Shown here: piece by piece, positions 23,499 to 32,651 of the stretch
Layout: each line of letters starts with the position of its first letter
Position numbering within the stretch: the stretch's first letter is position 1
The notes under the pieces: model-generated
Seen by the model: the letters and a program-made list of their open reading frames with translations, nothing else
Database searches by the model: none
Told to the model about the DNA's origin: nothing
Origin: a virus
Reading direction: 5' to 3' (one strand)
Virus record (IMG/VR): IMGVR_UViG_3300037296_000014
Coordinates: 1-43,437 of that record
Length of the DNA stretch: 43,437 nt
Program-made: the position numbers and the translations under genes

Positions 23499-25507
23499 GA
23501 CATCACGATAACGAGCGATGCGCGTGCGCCTTCGCCGTCACGCTTTGCGTGCAAGGTCTTGCCCCTAATTTCAACAGCAGTAGCGAACATGCCTTCGACG
23601 CGCTTCTTAACGTCGGCGTCTGTCTTGTTCGCGTACAGCGGTTCTTCCGTTTTCAGCACGGCCACGGCTTGACTAATCGTCATAGTCGATTGGGCGTTGG
23701 CTTCTAGCGTGGCGAATAGCAATTCGGCGATGCGCACGCGGATGCTAGTCGTGTTCTTTTTCAGTTCGGCATGGCGCAGCACGCCGACAATATCGCCGCT
23801 TGGTATCTTGCAGCCCTCTTTGCGGAACCACGTCGCTTGATCGGACGCCAGCGCTACGTTCATCTTAGCATCGTCAAGACGAACCCACGACTGGCGTTCA
23901 CTGTCTTGCAGCCCGTAGTCTTCGCAGTCCTGCGCGGACGCATTCATAAGCGTGTAGCCGATGCGGGACTTATAGATGATGCCAGACGCGCCGCGCGAAA
24001 TGTCCATGTTACCTACGCGGTCTTCCTGCCGCGAACTGCCCGCCTTCGTCGTGTGGTGCAGCACTAAGCTGGCGACGTTGGCCGCGCGGGATACCATCTG
24101 GATCGTCCGCATCACGGCGTTCATGGACGGGTTGTCGCCTTCGTCCACGTCGTGAATGTCCACAAGCGGATCGTATACGATAAGCCCCACGTCAGGATCG
24201 GACGCAATGTCTATCAGTCCGTTGATAACCACGTCGTTAGGGACCGGGATGCGGCCCGCTGCCGTGACTAGCTTTAGGTCCACGTCTGCCGAAGACAACA
24301 GCATTATGTTTTGCTTAACGTCCGCATACTTCAATCCGTACATGTCGCACACGGCGTACAGTCTGCGCGATTGTTCCGCCACGTCGTCTTCGCCGTTGTA
24401 CACAATCGACTTGCACGTAAGGTGCGTCTTGTAAGGGCCGAAGTCCCGACCGACTGCAAGGTGAGCTGCGACGGCCAGTGACAGGGACGACTTGCCCGCG
24501 CTGCCCGGCGCTAGAAGCAACGTCGTTTCGTGAAGCATCATAAATCGGTCAATCATCCACGGGCGGGGCGGAATGCGCATAGGGTCCAGCGCGTTGCCGA
24601 AGCCCCCGCCGACTACGCCCGTGGCCGCGCTGTCCGTGACCGCAGCGAAGGGGGAAGGGGGCGGGGCTACCTCTACGCCACGGAACAGGACGGACGGGTC
24701 TAGCCGCCCCATATCCGCCGTGCCGTACTGCCCTGCGTTTTCCACCTTGCCGCGCAGTTCGTCTAGATCCCATGGCGGCTGACACCGGGGGTTCCAATGC
24801 TCTGCCAGCAGGTTGAAAGCCGTATCCTCTGACAGCGCTAATTCGCGCACCAGACGCGCTGCCGTGACGAAGGTAGTCTCGTCGCCGCGCTGCCCTTCGA
24901 CGGCCACTGGCGCGGATTGCAGGAAGCGGGTGGCGGCTTCGATAGACGCGGCACTGTCCAGCGCTTCCGAATTAGTGCGGTCGTGCTTTTCGTGCGGCGC
25001 GCGCAGGCGTTCCGATACGCAGACGGGCACCCATTCCATGGCCCGGTCCACGACGACGCGGTATTCGCCCGCCTCTTGCTTACCTTCGACGTGATCTGTG
25101 ATCGAACCCGGCGCGACGACGAAGCCGTTATGCGACCGAATGTCCACGTCCGCAGCGATAGATACGTTAGCGCTGTCGGGTCCGTTGTAGTAGCAATGGT
25201 ATCCACCGGACGGCGTTTGCACCACGAGCGTTTCGTAGTTTCCGCCCATCTGCATATATTGATTGTGGCCGTCCTTGCCGCGCTTAACGTCCACGTCCAC
25301 TACAACGAAGTCGTTGCACTTAGCGCCTACGTTATAGTCAAGCTGCGTGCGCAGTACCGGGTCAGTCCACATACGGCGGATAGTGTCGGCGTCCGTCGTA
25401 GCCATGGACGGCCAGTCGTCGTACAGTGGCGTCTTACCACGGGCCGCAAGGGGAAATACAGGGAAGCCACGAGCCGCCCACGCGAGTGCGTGTTCTAACA
25501 TTCCCAT
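23495..25507 (-). CDS. Bifunctional primase-polymerase / RecA-like helicase
   Basis: This 670-residue protein combines two activities. The N-terminal Prim-Pol domain (residues 1-170) begins GFPVFPLAARGKTPL and has the DxD pair D71/D73 in VVVDVDVKRGKDG and H104 in GGYHCYYNG. The C-terminal RecA-like ATPase (about 310-640) has Walker A APGSAGKSS (333-341), Walker B GLIVYDPL with D446, and LVLHHTTKAGSSRQED as the sensor region. Such proteins prime and unwind at phage replication forks. It is encoded next to a DNA-binding winged-helix protein and the DNA polymerase. The ATG at 25507 follows the upstream stop by 1 base. Confidence 0.9.
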   Translation of the reverse strand: MGMLEHALAWAARGFPVFPLAARGKTPLYDDWPSMATTDADTIRRMWTDPVLRTQLDYNVGAKCNDFVVVDVDVKRGKDGHNQYMQMGGNYETLVVQTPSGGYHCYYNGPDSANVSIAADVDIRSHNGFVVAPGSITDHVEGKQEAGEYRVVVDRAMEWVPVCVSERLRAPHEKHDRTNSEALDSAASIEAATRFLQSAPVAVEGQRGDETTFVTAARLVRELALSEDTAFNLLAEHWNPRCQPPWDLDELRGKVENAGQYGTADMGRLDPSVLFRGVEVAPPPSPFAAVTDSAATGVVGGGFGNALDPMRIPPRPWMIDRFMMLHETTLLLAPGSAGKSSLSLAVAAHLAVGRDFGPYKTHLTCKSIVYNGEDDVAEQSRRLYAVCDMYGLKYADVKQNIMLLSSADVDLKLVTAAGRIPVPNDVVINGLIDIASDPDVGLIVYDPLVDIHDVDEGDNPSMNAVMRTIQMVSRAANVASLVLHHTTKAGSSRQEDRVGNMDISRGASGIIYKSRIGYTLMNASAQDCEDYGLQDSERQSWVRLDDAKMNVALASDQATWFRKEGCKIPSGDIVGVLRHAELKKNTTSIRVRIAELLFATLEANAQSTMTISQAVAVLKTEEPLYANKTDADVKKRVEGMFATAVEIRGKTLHAKRDGEGARASLVIVMS

Positions 25508-25508
25508 A

Positions 25509-25784
25509 TCAGTTAGCTTTCGTGCTTAACCTGTACGTCTGCTTAAGCTGGCCGGGGCGCACGACTTGCCCGTCTGGTAGCTTCTTATTGATGCGCGATA
25601 TAAACGCGCCAAGCCGTTGCTGCATTATGCGGGGTTCTACGCTTAGTAGCAGCTTGCCGTTCACAATGCGGTGTACGTTCACGGAGTGCGCAGCTTCGTA
25701 CAGTTTATAAATCGCTACGTCTTCGCCGGGCGTTTGATTGAGCATTGAAAATACTCGCATCTGTGTCGCTGATAAATTCTTCAT
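25509..25784 (-). CDS. Small winged-helix-like DNA-binding protein
   Basis: In this 91-residue protein the layout MKNLSATQMRVFSMLNQTPG, IYKLYEAA, then MQQRLGAFISRINKKL and a final strand pair (VVRPGQLKQTYRLS) looks like a winged helix with a recognition helix around residues 53-66. It sits between the polymerase and primase-helicase genes, so it may assist replication or regulate the operon. TAAGG lies before the ATG at 25784. The fold assignment is by eye. Confidence 0.65.
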   Translation of the reverse strand: MKNLSATQMRVFSMLNQTPGEDVAIYKLYEAAHSVNVHRIVNGKLLLSVEPRIMQQRLGAFISRINKKLPDGQVVRPGQLKQTYRLSTKAN

Positions 25785-25792
25785 GGTCGCCC

Positions 25793-27970
25793 TTACTTTA
25801 CGTAGCGTTTATCTTTCCAAGCGCCCACGCTTAGTGGCAGGCCCGCGTATACGTCGTCTTTCTCTGACATGATCGCTGCGAACTTGTCCGCCGTGTGGTA
25901 GTTACTATGTTTATCAACCTCTGACAACAGTTCATCGTGCACCGACAGGCAAATAGGAAAGCCGAGGGCTTCCAGCCTAAACATGGCGTCCACCATGACA
26001 TCGCGCGCCGTGCCGGACACAATGTTTTCACACTGCAAGCCGCCATACAGGGACGACTTAGCCCACTGGCGCGTCACGCTGTTGACAGACCAGTACGTGA
26101 CCTTGCGACGGATGCGTGTACGAGTTTCGCCCGTAGCTTTATCTACGTATTCCACGACCTCTTGCACAACTTCGGGCGACGCGTAAGACAGCATCCGGCC
26201 CGAAGGCAAGGCGCACCATAACATGCGACCGTCCGAATAGAAGTACACAAGACGCGTGTGTTCCGGGTGCACGACGTTGCCCGGCGCGGCCACCGCTTCT
26301 ACTGCGGCGTCCTGATAGTTCCACCACGACTGTACGATAGCGGGGTTCGCGGCGCGCCAGTTGTCCACTAGGATTTTAAGCGCGGTCCACTCTCTTTCGA
26401 ATAGCTGATACTTGTTCACGCCGGGCGCGTGGTAGCCAAGGGCGGTGCGGTCCCATTGTTCCGCTGACGTGGCCGCTTCGACAGGGCTGGACAGATCGAA
26501 CGGGTTGACGCCGTACGTTGCGCCCATCGCCATGTACGCACCGATGCTGCCTTGATAGCCAAGCGCCAGTTCTTGCACCTTGCCAATCTGCCGCTGCGGC
26601 CCTTTGCCGATTGTGTTCACGTCCACGCCGAACGATCTTGCGTACGCCAGCTTATACAAGTCCGGCCCTGTGCCGTCGTCGTACGCTTGGAACGCTTGCA
26701 GCTTCCACGTTTCGCCCGCTAACCACGCGTTGCCGCGTCCTTCAATGTTTGAAAAGTCGCCGCCGACGAACATCTTTCCTTCCGCCGCAACGATCATAGA
26801 CCGCAGCGCTTGCGACAGCAGTTCCATAGGTTCAAGCGGGCCGTACACAGCTTCTAAGTGTTCGTATATTTCCGCGATGGTAAGGTTCGATGCGAACAAC
26901 TCGTGCAGCCAAGCGATGCGGCCTTGCAGTGCTTCGTCGTCCGGGTCTACGCGGCGGAAGTTCTGCGGCTGCACTAGTCGGCCAGCCCATCTGCCTGTAC
27001 CTGCGCCGTGGTAGTTTAGCAAGCCGCGAATACGGTCGTCCGCGTTCACGCACTTCTGCATGGCGCGATACTTGGCCGTGCTGGTTTTCCATGACGCTTG
27101 CCGCAGCTTGATTACTTGCAGCGCGGTGTCGTCGTACGCAGTCTGCGCCATGAACACCACGTCGTCAATCTCGCCCTTTGCAAGAGACGTGCATTCAACG
27201 CCGCGCGCGTTAAGCCATACGATAATCTTTGCGTCATTGCTGCACTTAGGCACGGCGCGGTCTGTGATGTCGCGCATAACCTTGTCGTTTTGTTTCTTCG
27301 TGTAGTCCACTAGCTGCGCTGCGCGTTCAACTATAGGCATGTCAAAGCGCACGCCGCGTTCGTTAATGACTTGATCCAGTTCCCATACGCGGCGCTCTTT
27401 GTCGGACAGCGGCGGTATCAATGCGTCGATAGCGCTTTCTGCCATGATGTCCGTGCCGCAGTATTCCATCACGCGGTCTACGTCTGCGGGATCGTCCCAC
27501 CACGTAATGCTGCCGTCAGCTTCGAACTTGCGCGGGCGCATCAGCTTCCGCATCACAGCGTTGCCGACCATATCTTTTTGCACGTCAGCGGACAGCGCGA
27601 TAGCCAAGCGCTCTAGCGCCTGCGGGTGCGATATGGCAGCGGCGCGCGACATCGTGCAGTCTTGCTGTTCAATCGTCATAGGTGGCCAGTGCGGACAGAT
27701 ACGCGTGCGTATGACCCAATTCCATATCGTGCGCTCGAACGCTGCGTTATGAATTGTCACTGTGCCGCCGCTGGCGACGTGTGCGAGTAGCGCGACCGGA
27801 TCGGGATAGCCCGGTCGCCACTGATACCAAGGCCCGTCTTCGCCGAAGCGATATGCGAAACCCCACGGCCATGTCGTCGGGTCTTCGGCGTACCGATACA
27901 CGCCCGACTTGATTAAGTCCGTGGCACTTCGCGTCTCGAAGTCAAGATGAACCTTGATACCTTGCAACAT
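25793..27970 (-). CDS. DNA polymerase, family A, with 3'-5' exonuclease
   Basis: This is the replicative polymerase, 725 residues from the ATG at 27970. The exonuclease domain begins HLDFETRSATDL (D10, E12) with HNAAFERTIW as the second motif. The polymerase domain has GTGRWAGRLVQPQNF, motif A FVGGDFSNIEGR (D405), the O-helix-like KVQELALGYQGS and motif C LSVHDELLSE (D679). No 5'-3' exonuclease domain is present. An in-frame GTG at 27991 inside the upstream gene would add 7 residues but lacks a ribosome-binding site. The ATG lies 2 bases after the upstream stop. Confidence 0.94.
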   Translation of the reverse strand: MLQGIKVHLDFETRSATDLIKSGVYRYAEDPTTWPWGFAYRFGEDGPWYQWRPGYPDPVALLAHVASGGTVTIHNAAFERTIWNWVIRTRICPHWPPMTIEQQDCTMSRAAAISHPQALERLAIALSADVQKDMVGNAVMRKLMRPRKFEADGSITWWDDPADVDRVMEYCGTDIMAESAIDALIPPLSDKERRVWELDQVINERGVRFDMPIVERAAQLVDYTKKQNDKVMRDITDRAVPKCSNDAKIIVWLNARGVECTSLAKGEIDDVVFMAQTAYDDTALQVIKLRQASWKTSTAKYRAMQKCVNADDRIRGLLNYHGAGTGRWAGRLVQPQNFRRVDPDDEALQGRIAWLHELFASNLTIAEIYEHLEAVYGPLEPMELLSQALRSMIVAAEGKMFVGGDFSNIEGRGNAWLAGETWKLQAFQAYDDGTGPDLYKLAYARSFGVDVNTIGKGPQRQIGKVQELALGYQGSIGAYMAMGATYGVNPFDLSSPVEAATSAEQWDRTALGYHAPGVNKYQLFEREWTALKILVDNWRAANPAIVQSWWNYQDAAVEAVAAPGNVVHPEHTRLVYFYSDGRMLWCALPSGRMLSYASPEVVQEVVEYVDKATGETRTRIRRKVTYWSVNSVTRQWAKSSLYGGLQCENIVSGTARDVMVDAMFRLEALGFPICLSVHDELLSEVDKHSNYHTADKFAAIMSEKDDVYAGLPLSVGAWKDKRYVK

Positions 27971-27972
27971 GC

Positions 27973-28590
27973 TTACAGGTCGTCCGTCCACGGCGCGAGC
28001 GCAGGGGCGGGCGTCACAGCCCCGTAGTTGTGCAGCGCGGGCTGTACGGGTTTCGGCAGGCTTTCGGCGCGCGCTTGGAACTCGTTAGTGTCGGGCGCAT
28101 TTTCCGTGCAATATGTCGCGCCCGGCATCATGGGCGGCAAGCGTCCGCCGACATGCGTGCGTGACGGATGCGCCAGCTTCGCCAGTTCTTGCGACATCTG
28201 TTGATACAGCGCCGCGTGCTTGCGGTGCGCTTCGGCTTCCGCGTTCATAGCTGCGTACATTCCGACAGCGTTGGTCTGTACCTGCGCGCGCGCGGTGGCG
28301 GCATCCTTGGCCGCAGTGCGCAACGCGGCTTCGAGTACGTCTAGTGTTTCGTTGTTCATCGTATCGTCCTTTTTGAAATAGTGTTTCATCATTTCCCACG
28401 CCATTGCGCGCGAAACCGATTGCGGCGCAGCCCTTCCCGGACCTTGTGCGGCCCCGGCTTCGAGTTCTGCGGCGCTTAGTTCTAGCAGCCTAACGTCGAA
28501 GCCGTTGCGCGTGGGCGTCCGCAAACACACGACGGTTTTGTCGCCGCCGTGTGTTGCGGAGTCCACGCCCATAAAGAAAGGTGCTTTCAT
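27973..28590 (-). CDS. Unknown protein between SSB and polymerase genes
   Basis: I do not recognise this 205-residue protein. The N-terminus (FMGVDSATHGGDKTVVCL) looks like the first strand of an RNase H-like fold, where D followed by G-GG-KT is common, but the later conserved acidic residues are not evident. The middle is a long alanine-rich helix (residues about 85-145) and the C-terminus is proline-rich. The start overlaps the SSB stop (ATGA), and polymerase follows after 2 bases, so a replication-linked role is likely. Confidence 0.7.
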   Translation of the reverse strand: MKAPFFMGVDSATHGGDKTVVCLRTPTRNGFDVRLLELSAAELEAGAAQGPGRAAPQSVSRAMAWEMMKHYFKKDDTMNNETLDVLEAALRTAAKDAATARAQVQTNAVGMYAAMNAEAEAHRKHAALYQQMSQELAKLAHPSRTHVGGRLPPMMPGATYCTENAPDTNEFQARAESLPKPVQPALHNYGAVTPAPALAPWTDDL

Positions 28591-29495
28591 CAGCCCATCA
28601 AATCGTCGTATTCGCCCCAGCTATCATAGCCAGCAGGGACAGGGCCGCGTGGATCGGACGACCCGCCCGCAGGCGGTGCCGCAGCAGGTTGGCCGGGCAT
28701 CTGGTATTGGCCAGCGCCGGGTGCGCCTGTCGGGGGCGCGGCGTACGTACCGCCAGCGGGCGCGCCCGGCATCGCGCCAGTGCCCGGAGGCGCACCGTTC
28801 GGTGGCGGGCTGTTCGCGCCTGCGTTCTGCAAGTGCCCGGCCTGTACGGGTGGCGGGGCAATCGCGCCCTTGGCCGCACCGAACGTCTTGTTAGGGTCTG
28901 GCGCACCGCCGCCGAACTTCGTATCGTCACCGATAAGCATGACGCTTTGCAGGCCGAAGCCGACGCCTTTCTTGCGCGGGTCTTTGTACGCGTAGCTGTT
29001 CAAAGCGCAGATCGCCCAGACGCCGGGATACACTTTGGACGGGTCCACGACAGGGTTCCCGCGCGCGTCGATAACAGGCGGTTTGAACTTGCTGGTACAC
29101 GTCATAAACACAGCGCCCGGCGTGAAGCCGCCGAACTTTAGCTTTTCAGCTTGGTCGCGGAACGGGGAGTGAAGGCCATGGTATTGCTGCGTCGCGCCGT
29201 CGTAGTGTGATGCGAACTCTGCGGCGCACACTTTGTAGTATTCTTCGTACATGATGGAAAAGTCTGCGGTCGGCGGGAACAGCAGCGCTGCGCCGTACTT
29301 CGGGTTTTCCATCTGCGGCGTCGGCTTCGGCAGTTCGAACAGCGTATCGAACGCAAGCCGTACAGGCCCGGTCAGAATGTCGCCAGTGCGTTCGCCTGTC
29401 TTTTCGTCCAGCACGTAGCTGATAGGGACTTGCTGCATAGTTTGCGTGATCCACGCGTCGCCGACAATACTGTCGCGCAGTAGGGTAGTAGACAT
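28590..29495 (-). CDS. Single-strand DNA-binding protein, DUF2815 family
   Basis: This 301-residue protein has an N-terminal OB-fold-like domain (about 1-190), including PVRLAFDTLFELPKP, MENPKYGAALLFPPTAD and YPGVWAICALNSYAYKD, which match the DUF2815 family of phage SSB-like proteins. A long linker rich in G, A and P (about 205-285) leads to an acidic tip DSWGEYDDLMG, a layout like bacterial SSB tails that recruit partners. TAAGAGGT before the ATG is an excellent ribosome-binding site. It is encoded between the DUF2800 nuclease and the polymerase. Confidence 0.88.
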   Translation of the reverse strand: MSTTLLRDSIVGDAWITQTMQQVPISYVLDEKTGERTGDILTGPVRLAFDTLFELPKPTPQMENPKYGAALLFPPTADFSIMYEEYYKVCAAEFASHYDGATQQYHGLHSPFRDQAEKLKFGGFTPGAVFMTCTSKFKPPVIDARGNPVVDPSKVYPGVWAICALNSYAYKDPRKKGVGFGLQSVMLIGDDTKFGGGAPDPNKTFGAAKGAIAPPPVQAGHLQNAGANSPPPNGAPPGTGAMPGAPAGGTYAAPPTGAPGAGQYQMPGQPAAAPPAGGSSDPRGPVPAGYDSWGEYDDLMG

Positions 29496-29507
29496 TTTCT
29501 GTACCTC

Positions 29508-29547
29508 TTAGGTGCTGTTAGGTGTTGTTAGGTGTTGTTAGGTGGTG
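29508..29547. repeat. Four tandem copies of a 10-bp unit TTAGGTGNTG
   Basis: Units start at 29508, 29518, 29528 and 29538 (the last is slightly diverged, TTAGGTGGTG). On the coding (minus) strand this is repeated CAACACCTAA, so each unit offers a TAA. The first unit in transcription order encodes the end of the nuclease gene and the rest form the spacer before the SSB Shine-Dalgarno. Confidence 0.85.
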
Positions 29548-30889
29548 GCGCTATCAGACCCGCGCCTATATTTCCGAAACTTTTCTGTGCTTTATTTGCG
29601 GCGGGTCTACTGTCGTCTTCGTCCACGAGCGTCAACTTGCCCGAAGATTGCTTTAGCGTCAAGAACGCAAACGCATGTTTGCCTTGCATCGCCGCTTGTT
29701 TCTTTCGCCCGCGTCCGACGCGTCGCTTGTAGGCTTCAACTACAAGTGGTTCCGCCATTGTGATCGGGACGATACTATGTCTGTACAGCTTCTTAAGCGC
29801 CGGATACTTGTTCAACACGGCTTCGAGTTCATCCACCGCTTTGTCCGCGTCGCCTTCGCCAATCATCGCGGCCAACTTACGCAATACTTCGTGGTCGTCG
29901 CCGTAATACTTGCGCTGCGCTATCGCCTCTACCAACTTCGCGCCCGGCACGGCGTGGCCGTCTTGCGCAAGTTGCTGGCACCGGGCGTCGCAATCGTCAA
30001 GCCACTTGCGCAGCGTCTTGCCGTGAAAGCGGATCATGCCGAGCCGTTCCATGTCCAGCAAGTGCGGCGGCGTCAACTTTGTAGACGACACGTCCGTGAT
30101 GCTGCGGAACGCAGACGACGCCACGCCTAGCGCTTTGCTTTCCCGCGCAGGGCAGAAAGGCGACGCGTCACAGAAGCGGCACTGTTCTTCGCCGGGCGTA
30201 AGAGGCGCGCCGCCCGCTTCAGCTTCGGCGATCACTTCGTCGTACTCTGTAATGTACTCCCACGCGTCGTACGGCGTGCACTCGTGTTCGCGTATTGGGC
30301 CTTCCTCGTGAAAGGCGCGGGGCTGAATGATCGCCAGCACAAGATGGTCCACCGACGCCGGGTCCACCACTGCGTCGTCTTCGTACAGAAAGCCTGCGGC
30401 GTACTGCATAGGCTGCGGGTTATCCTTGGCCGACTTGGCCACGCCTGCGCCGTGTTTGTAATCAATGACGAACAGCGTGCGGATCGACGAGATATGCACC
30501 GCGACATCGCAGTACCCGCCCGCAGCGCCCGGCAGGCTGGCCACTGGCGGATCGACAAAGCGTTCGGTGTACAGAACTGCGTCCGGGTATTCGTCCAGCA
30601 AGTCGTACACGTAGTCCAGCATCATCTGGATTGCCGAATAGAAGTTGTTCTTGCCGTCGTCTAGGTCTTCAAAGAATAATGTCGTCCAGTTTTCGTGGGC
30701 TTCGCGTGCGTCGCGTACGCCGTTCACTAGGGCGGCTTCCACTACGTCGTGCGCCTTTCGCCCTTCAATAGCGTAGATGCTGTCGGGCGATTTAGGAACG
30801 CGCGCAAGTAGTTCCGTGCTGCCGCGACAGTTAATGACGCGTTCGGCAGACGACGGGCTGTACTTACGGTGCGCGCGTTCCTGTGTCAT
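29528..30889 (-). CDS. PD-(D/E)XK nuclease, DUF2800 family (Cas4/RecB-like)
   Basis: This 453-residue protein runs from the ATG at 30889. Upstream in-frame starts exist (30955) but would lie within the preceding gene. The N-terminus (YSPSSAERVINCRGS) and AIEGRKAHDVVE are characteristic of DUF2800. The nuclease core has GGYCDVAVH (D128) and FVIDYKHG (D143, K145). A cysteine group CRFCDASPFCPA resembles the metal-binding cluster of Cas4/AddB-type nucleases. The family is almost always encoded with DUF2815 SSB and a family A polymerase, as here, and probably processes DNA ends during replication or recombination. Confidence 0.9.
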   Translation of the reverse strand: MTQERAHRKYSPSSAERVINCRGSTELLARVPKSPDSIYAIEGRKAHDVVEAALVNGVRDAREAHENWTTLFFEDLDDGKNNFYSAIQMMLDYVYDLLDEYPDAVLYTERFVDPPVASLPGAAGGYCDVAVHISSIRTLFVIDYKHGAGVAKSAKDNPQPMQYAAGFLYEDDAVVDPASVDHLVLAIIQPRAFHEEGPIREHECTPYDAWEYITEYDEVIAEAEAGGAPLTPGEEQCRFCDASPFCPARESKALGVASSAFRSITDVSSTKLTPPHLLDMERLGMIRFHGKTLRKWLDDCDARCQQLAQDGHAVPGAKLVEAIAQRKYYGDDHEVLRKLAAMIGEGDADKAVDELEAVLNKYPALKKLYRHSIVPITMAEPLVVEAYKRRVGRGRKKQAAMQGKHAFAFLTLKQSSGKLTLVDEDDSRPAANKAQKSFGNIGAGLIAPPPNNT

Positions 30890-30890
30890 A

Positions 30891-31238
30891 TCAGACAGCC
30901 ATTGCTGCGATAACGACACTGCGCGACGCGTCAGGCACGTCGCCTGCCTTGGCAAAGCCGAGTTCGGTCAGCTTGGCTTTAGCCGCCTTCGGGCCGTGCG
31001 CTGTGGCGTAGGCTTGGACAGCCGCGCCGAGTTCAGCAGCCGTAGCCGTGGCCGCAGGGGCCGGGGCGGGCGCAGGGGCGGGCGCGCCGGGTGCAGGTGC
31101 CGGGGCGGGTGCAGGCGCGCCGGGTGCAGGTGCCGGGACAGGCGCGGTCGTGGCGGCAGGCGCAGGCGCGGCAGAGCCGAACAGGTTTGCGACCATTGCG
31201 CAGTCAGCGGGGTTGCTGGGATCAAATTCGATTTTCAT
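30891..31238 (-). CDS. Small protein with proline-alanine repeat linker
   Basis: This 115-residue protein has a short N-terminal segment (MKIEFDPSNPADCAMVANLF), then a proline-alanine tract of about 40 residues made of PAPAPGAPAPAPAPAPG-type repeats, and then a compact C-terminal part (ELGAAVQAYATAHGPKAAKA and KLTELGFAKA). The layout suggests two small domains joined by a flexible linker. No family is certain. The DNA of the linker (about 31065-31140) is itself repetitive and GC-rich. AGAGGAACC precedes the ATG at 31238. The stop lies 1 base before the nuclease start. Confidence 0.75.
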   Translation of the reverse strand: MKIEFDPSNPADCAMVANLFGSAAPAPAATTAPVPAPAPGAPAPAPAPAPGAPAPAPAPAPAATATAAELGAAVQAYATAHGPKAAKAKLTELGFAKAGDVPDASRSVVIAAMAV

Positions 31239-31292
31239 GGGGGTGGTTCCTCTGGTTATGCGTAACTTGTTTAACGCGGGTTTGATGCGCCG

Positions 31293-32642
31293 TCAAGCGG
31301 GCGCGGCGGACATAGAGTGCCCTTCGATTGCGGCGATACTTGCCGTCTTATCGGCGACGATACGGTTTACCGCAACGTCGAACGAATTGGCCAGCGTAAT
31401 GAAACGCCCTTGCACTGCGTGCTTTTGTCCATAGCGGTGTACGCGCTTCAACGCCTGTGCGTTACCTGCGGGCGACCAGTCGCTTTCAAGAATGTCGATG
31501 TCGTTTCCTTCGATCAACGTCAAGCCCGTGCCGCCCTTCTTAATGTTTAGGATCGTGCCGTGGCAGTTCGGGTCCGTCTGGTGCGCGTGAATGGCCGCTT
31601 CCGCGTCGCGGTCTGTCGATCCACCATACACAACGCCGAAGTTATAGCCATACTTTTTCATGGCGCGTTGGACGTATAGCAGCGGTTCGGTGTGCCAGCA
31701 AAAGATAACGCGCTTGCCTGCGCCTGCGTCCATTTCGGACTTAAGCAATTCGACGTACGGCACCGCCTTCGCCTTACCTAGCAGTCGGCGCAGCACAGCG
31801 ATGTACGCGGCGTCCAAGTTTTCAATGCGGCCCTCTTGGATCGCTTCGATGATTGACTTTTCAAGGTTCGGGTACGCTTCCATCGCCTTTTGCAAGTCAA
31901 TCGTTTTGCCTTCTAGCAGCATTTCCGTAAGGTGGATCGGCGGAAGCTGCATACCTACGTCTTGATGCGTGCGCCGGATGCTGTTGTTATAGATCAAGCC
32001 TTGCAACGCAGGCAGCATGTCGTCTTTAGGGAAGTGCCGCGTACTGTACGATCCCACGCGCTTTTCAAAGAAGTACCCGGTAAACTCTGCGGGCGTCATG
32101 TCGATTGCTTTAGAGAAACGCAGGAACGTGTAGATGTCCATTGGATCGTTCGCCATAGGCGTGCCAGTGACGTGCCAAGCGCGCTCTGCCCACGCTAACA
32201 TGCCGTCTTGGCCACTGGCTTCGAAACCTAGCAAGGCGCGCGTGCGTCCTGCTTCTACGTTCTTCAAGTAGTGCGCTTCGTCAAACGCAAGAAAGTCAAT
32301 AAACTCTCCGTCGCGTATGAATTGCGGCGTCCACTTCGTCGCCTGCTCGTACGACGTAACCAGAATGTCAAAACGACCGCGCGACCACGCGATATAGTCA
32401 TGTATGTTGCGCCCTTTGCAGATGCGGTGTTCAACTTTGGAAAACTTGCGAAACTCTTTTATCCAGTTTTCGCGCAACATCGCAGGGCACACCACGATAC
32501 CTCGGCGTGCGCCCGCTTTGTCGATAGCGCCGATTGTGGTGGCCGTCTTGCCGATACCCATTTCGTCGTGCAACCCGAAGCGGTCACGATTGTACATGAT
32601 GTCGGAAGCGGTGTCTTGGTACGGGAATAAATCGAATGTCAC
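31293..32642 (-). CDS. SNF2-type DEAH helicase
   Basis: In this 449-residue superfamily 2 ATPase, FPYQDTASDIM is the Q-motif-like start, DEMGIGKTATT (26-36) is Walker A, VVCPAMLRENWIKEF is motif Ia, and AFDEAHYLKN has the DEAH box at 121-124. The C-terminal RecA domain ends with VHRYGQKHAVQGRFITL (motif VI). Small SNF2-like helicases of this type are usual in the DUF2800/DUF2815/polymerase module and probably remodel replication intermediates. The GTG at 32642 is used, with AAGGA just upstream. Confidence 0.92.
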   Translation of the reverse strand: MTFDLFPYQDTASDIMYNRDRFGLHDEMGIGKTATTIGAIDKAGARRGIVVCPAMLRENWIKEFRKFSKVEHRICKGRNIHDYIAWSRGRFDILVTSYEQATKWTPQFIRDGEFIDFLAFDEAHYLKNVEAGRTRALLGFEASGQDGMLAWAERAWHVTGTPMANDPMDIYTFLRFSKAIDMTPAEFTGYFFEKRVGSYSTRHFPKDDMLPALQGLIYNNSIRRTHQDVGMQLPPIHLTEMLLEGKTIDLQKAMEAYPNLEKSIIEAIQEGRIENLDAAYIAVLRRLLGKAKAVPYVELLKSEMDAGAGKRVIFCWHTEPLLYVQRAMKKYGYNFGVVYGGSTDRDAEAAIHAHQTDPNCHGTILNIKKGGTGLTLIEGNDIDILESDWSPAGNAQALKRVHRYGQKHAVQGRFITLANSFDVAVNRIVADKTASIAAIEGHSMSAAPA

Positions 32643-32651
32643 TGCGCGTCC

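Noticed and set aside
28581-29141. A plus-strand frame opposite the SSB linker
   Set aside because: The G/A/P-rich linker leaves other frames free of stops. The protein is arginine-rich and has no start signal.
30777-31265. A plus-strand frame with cysteine/glycine/arginine repeats opposite the proline-alanine repeat
   Set aside because: It is the complement of a low-complexity repeat. The minus-strand gene has the ribosome-binding site and correct neighbours.
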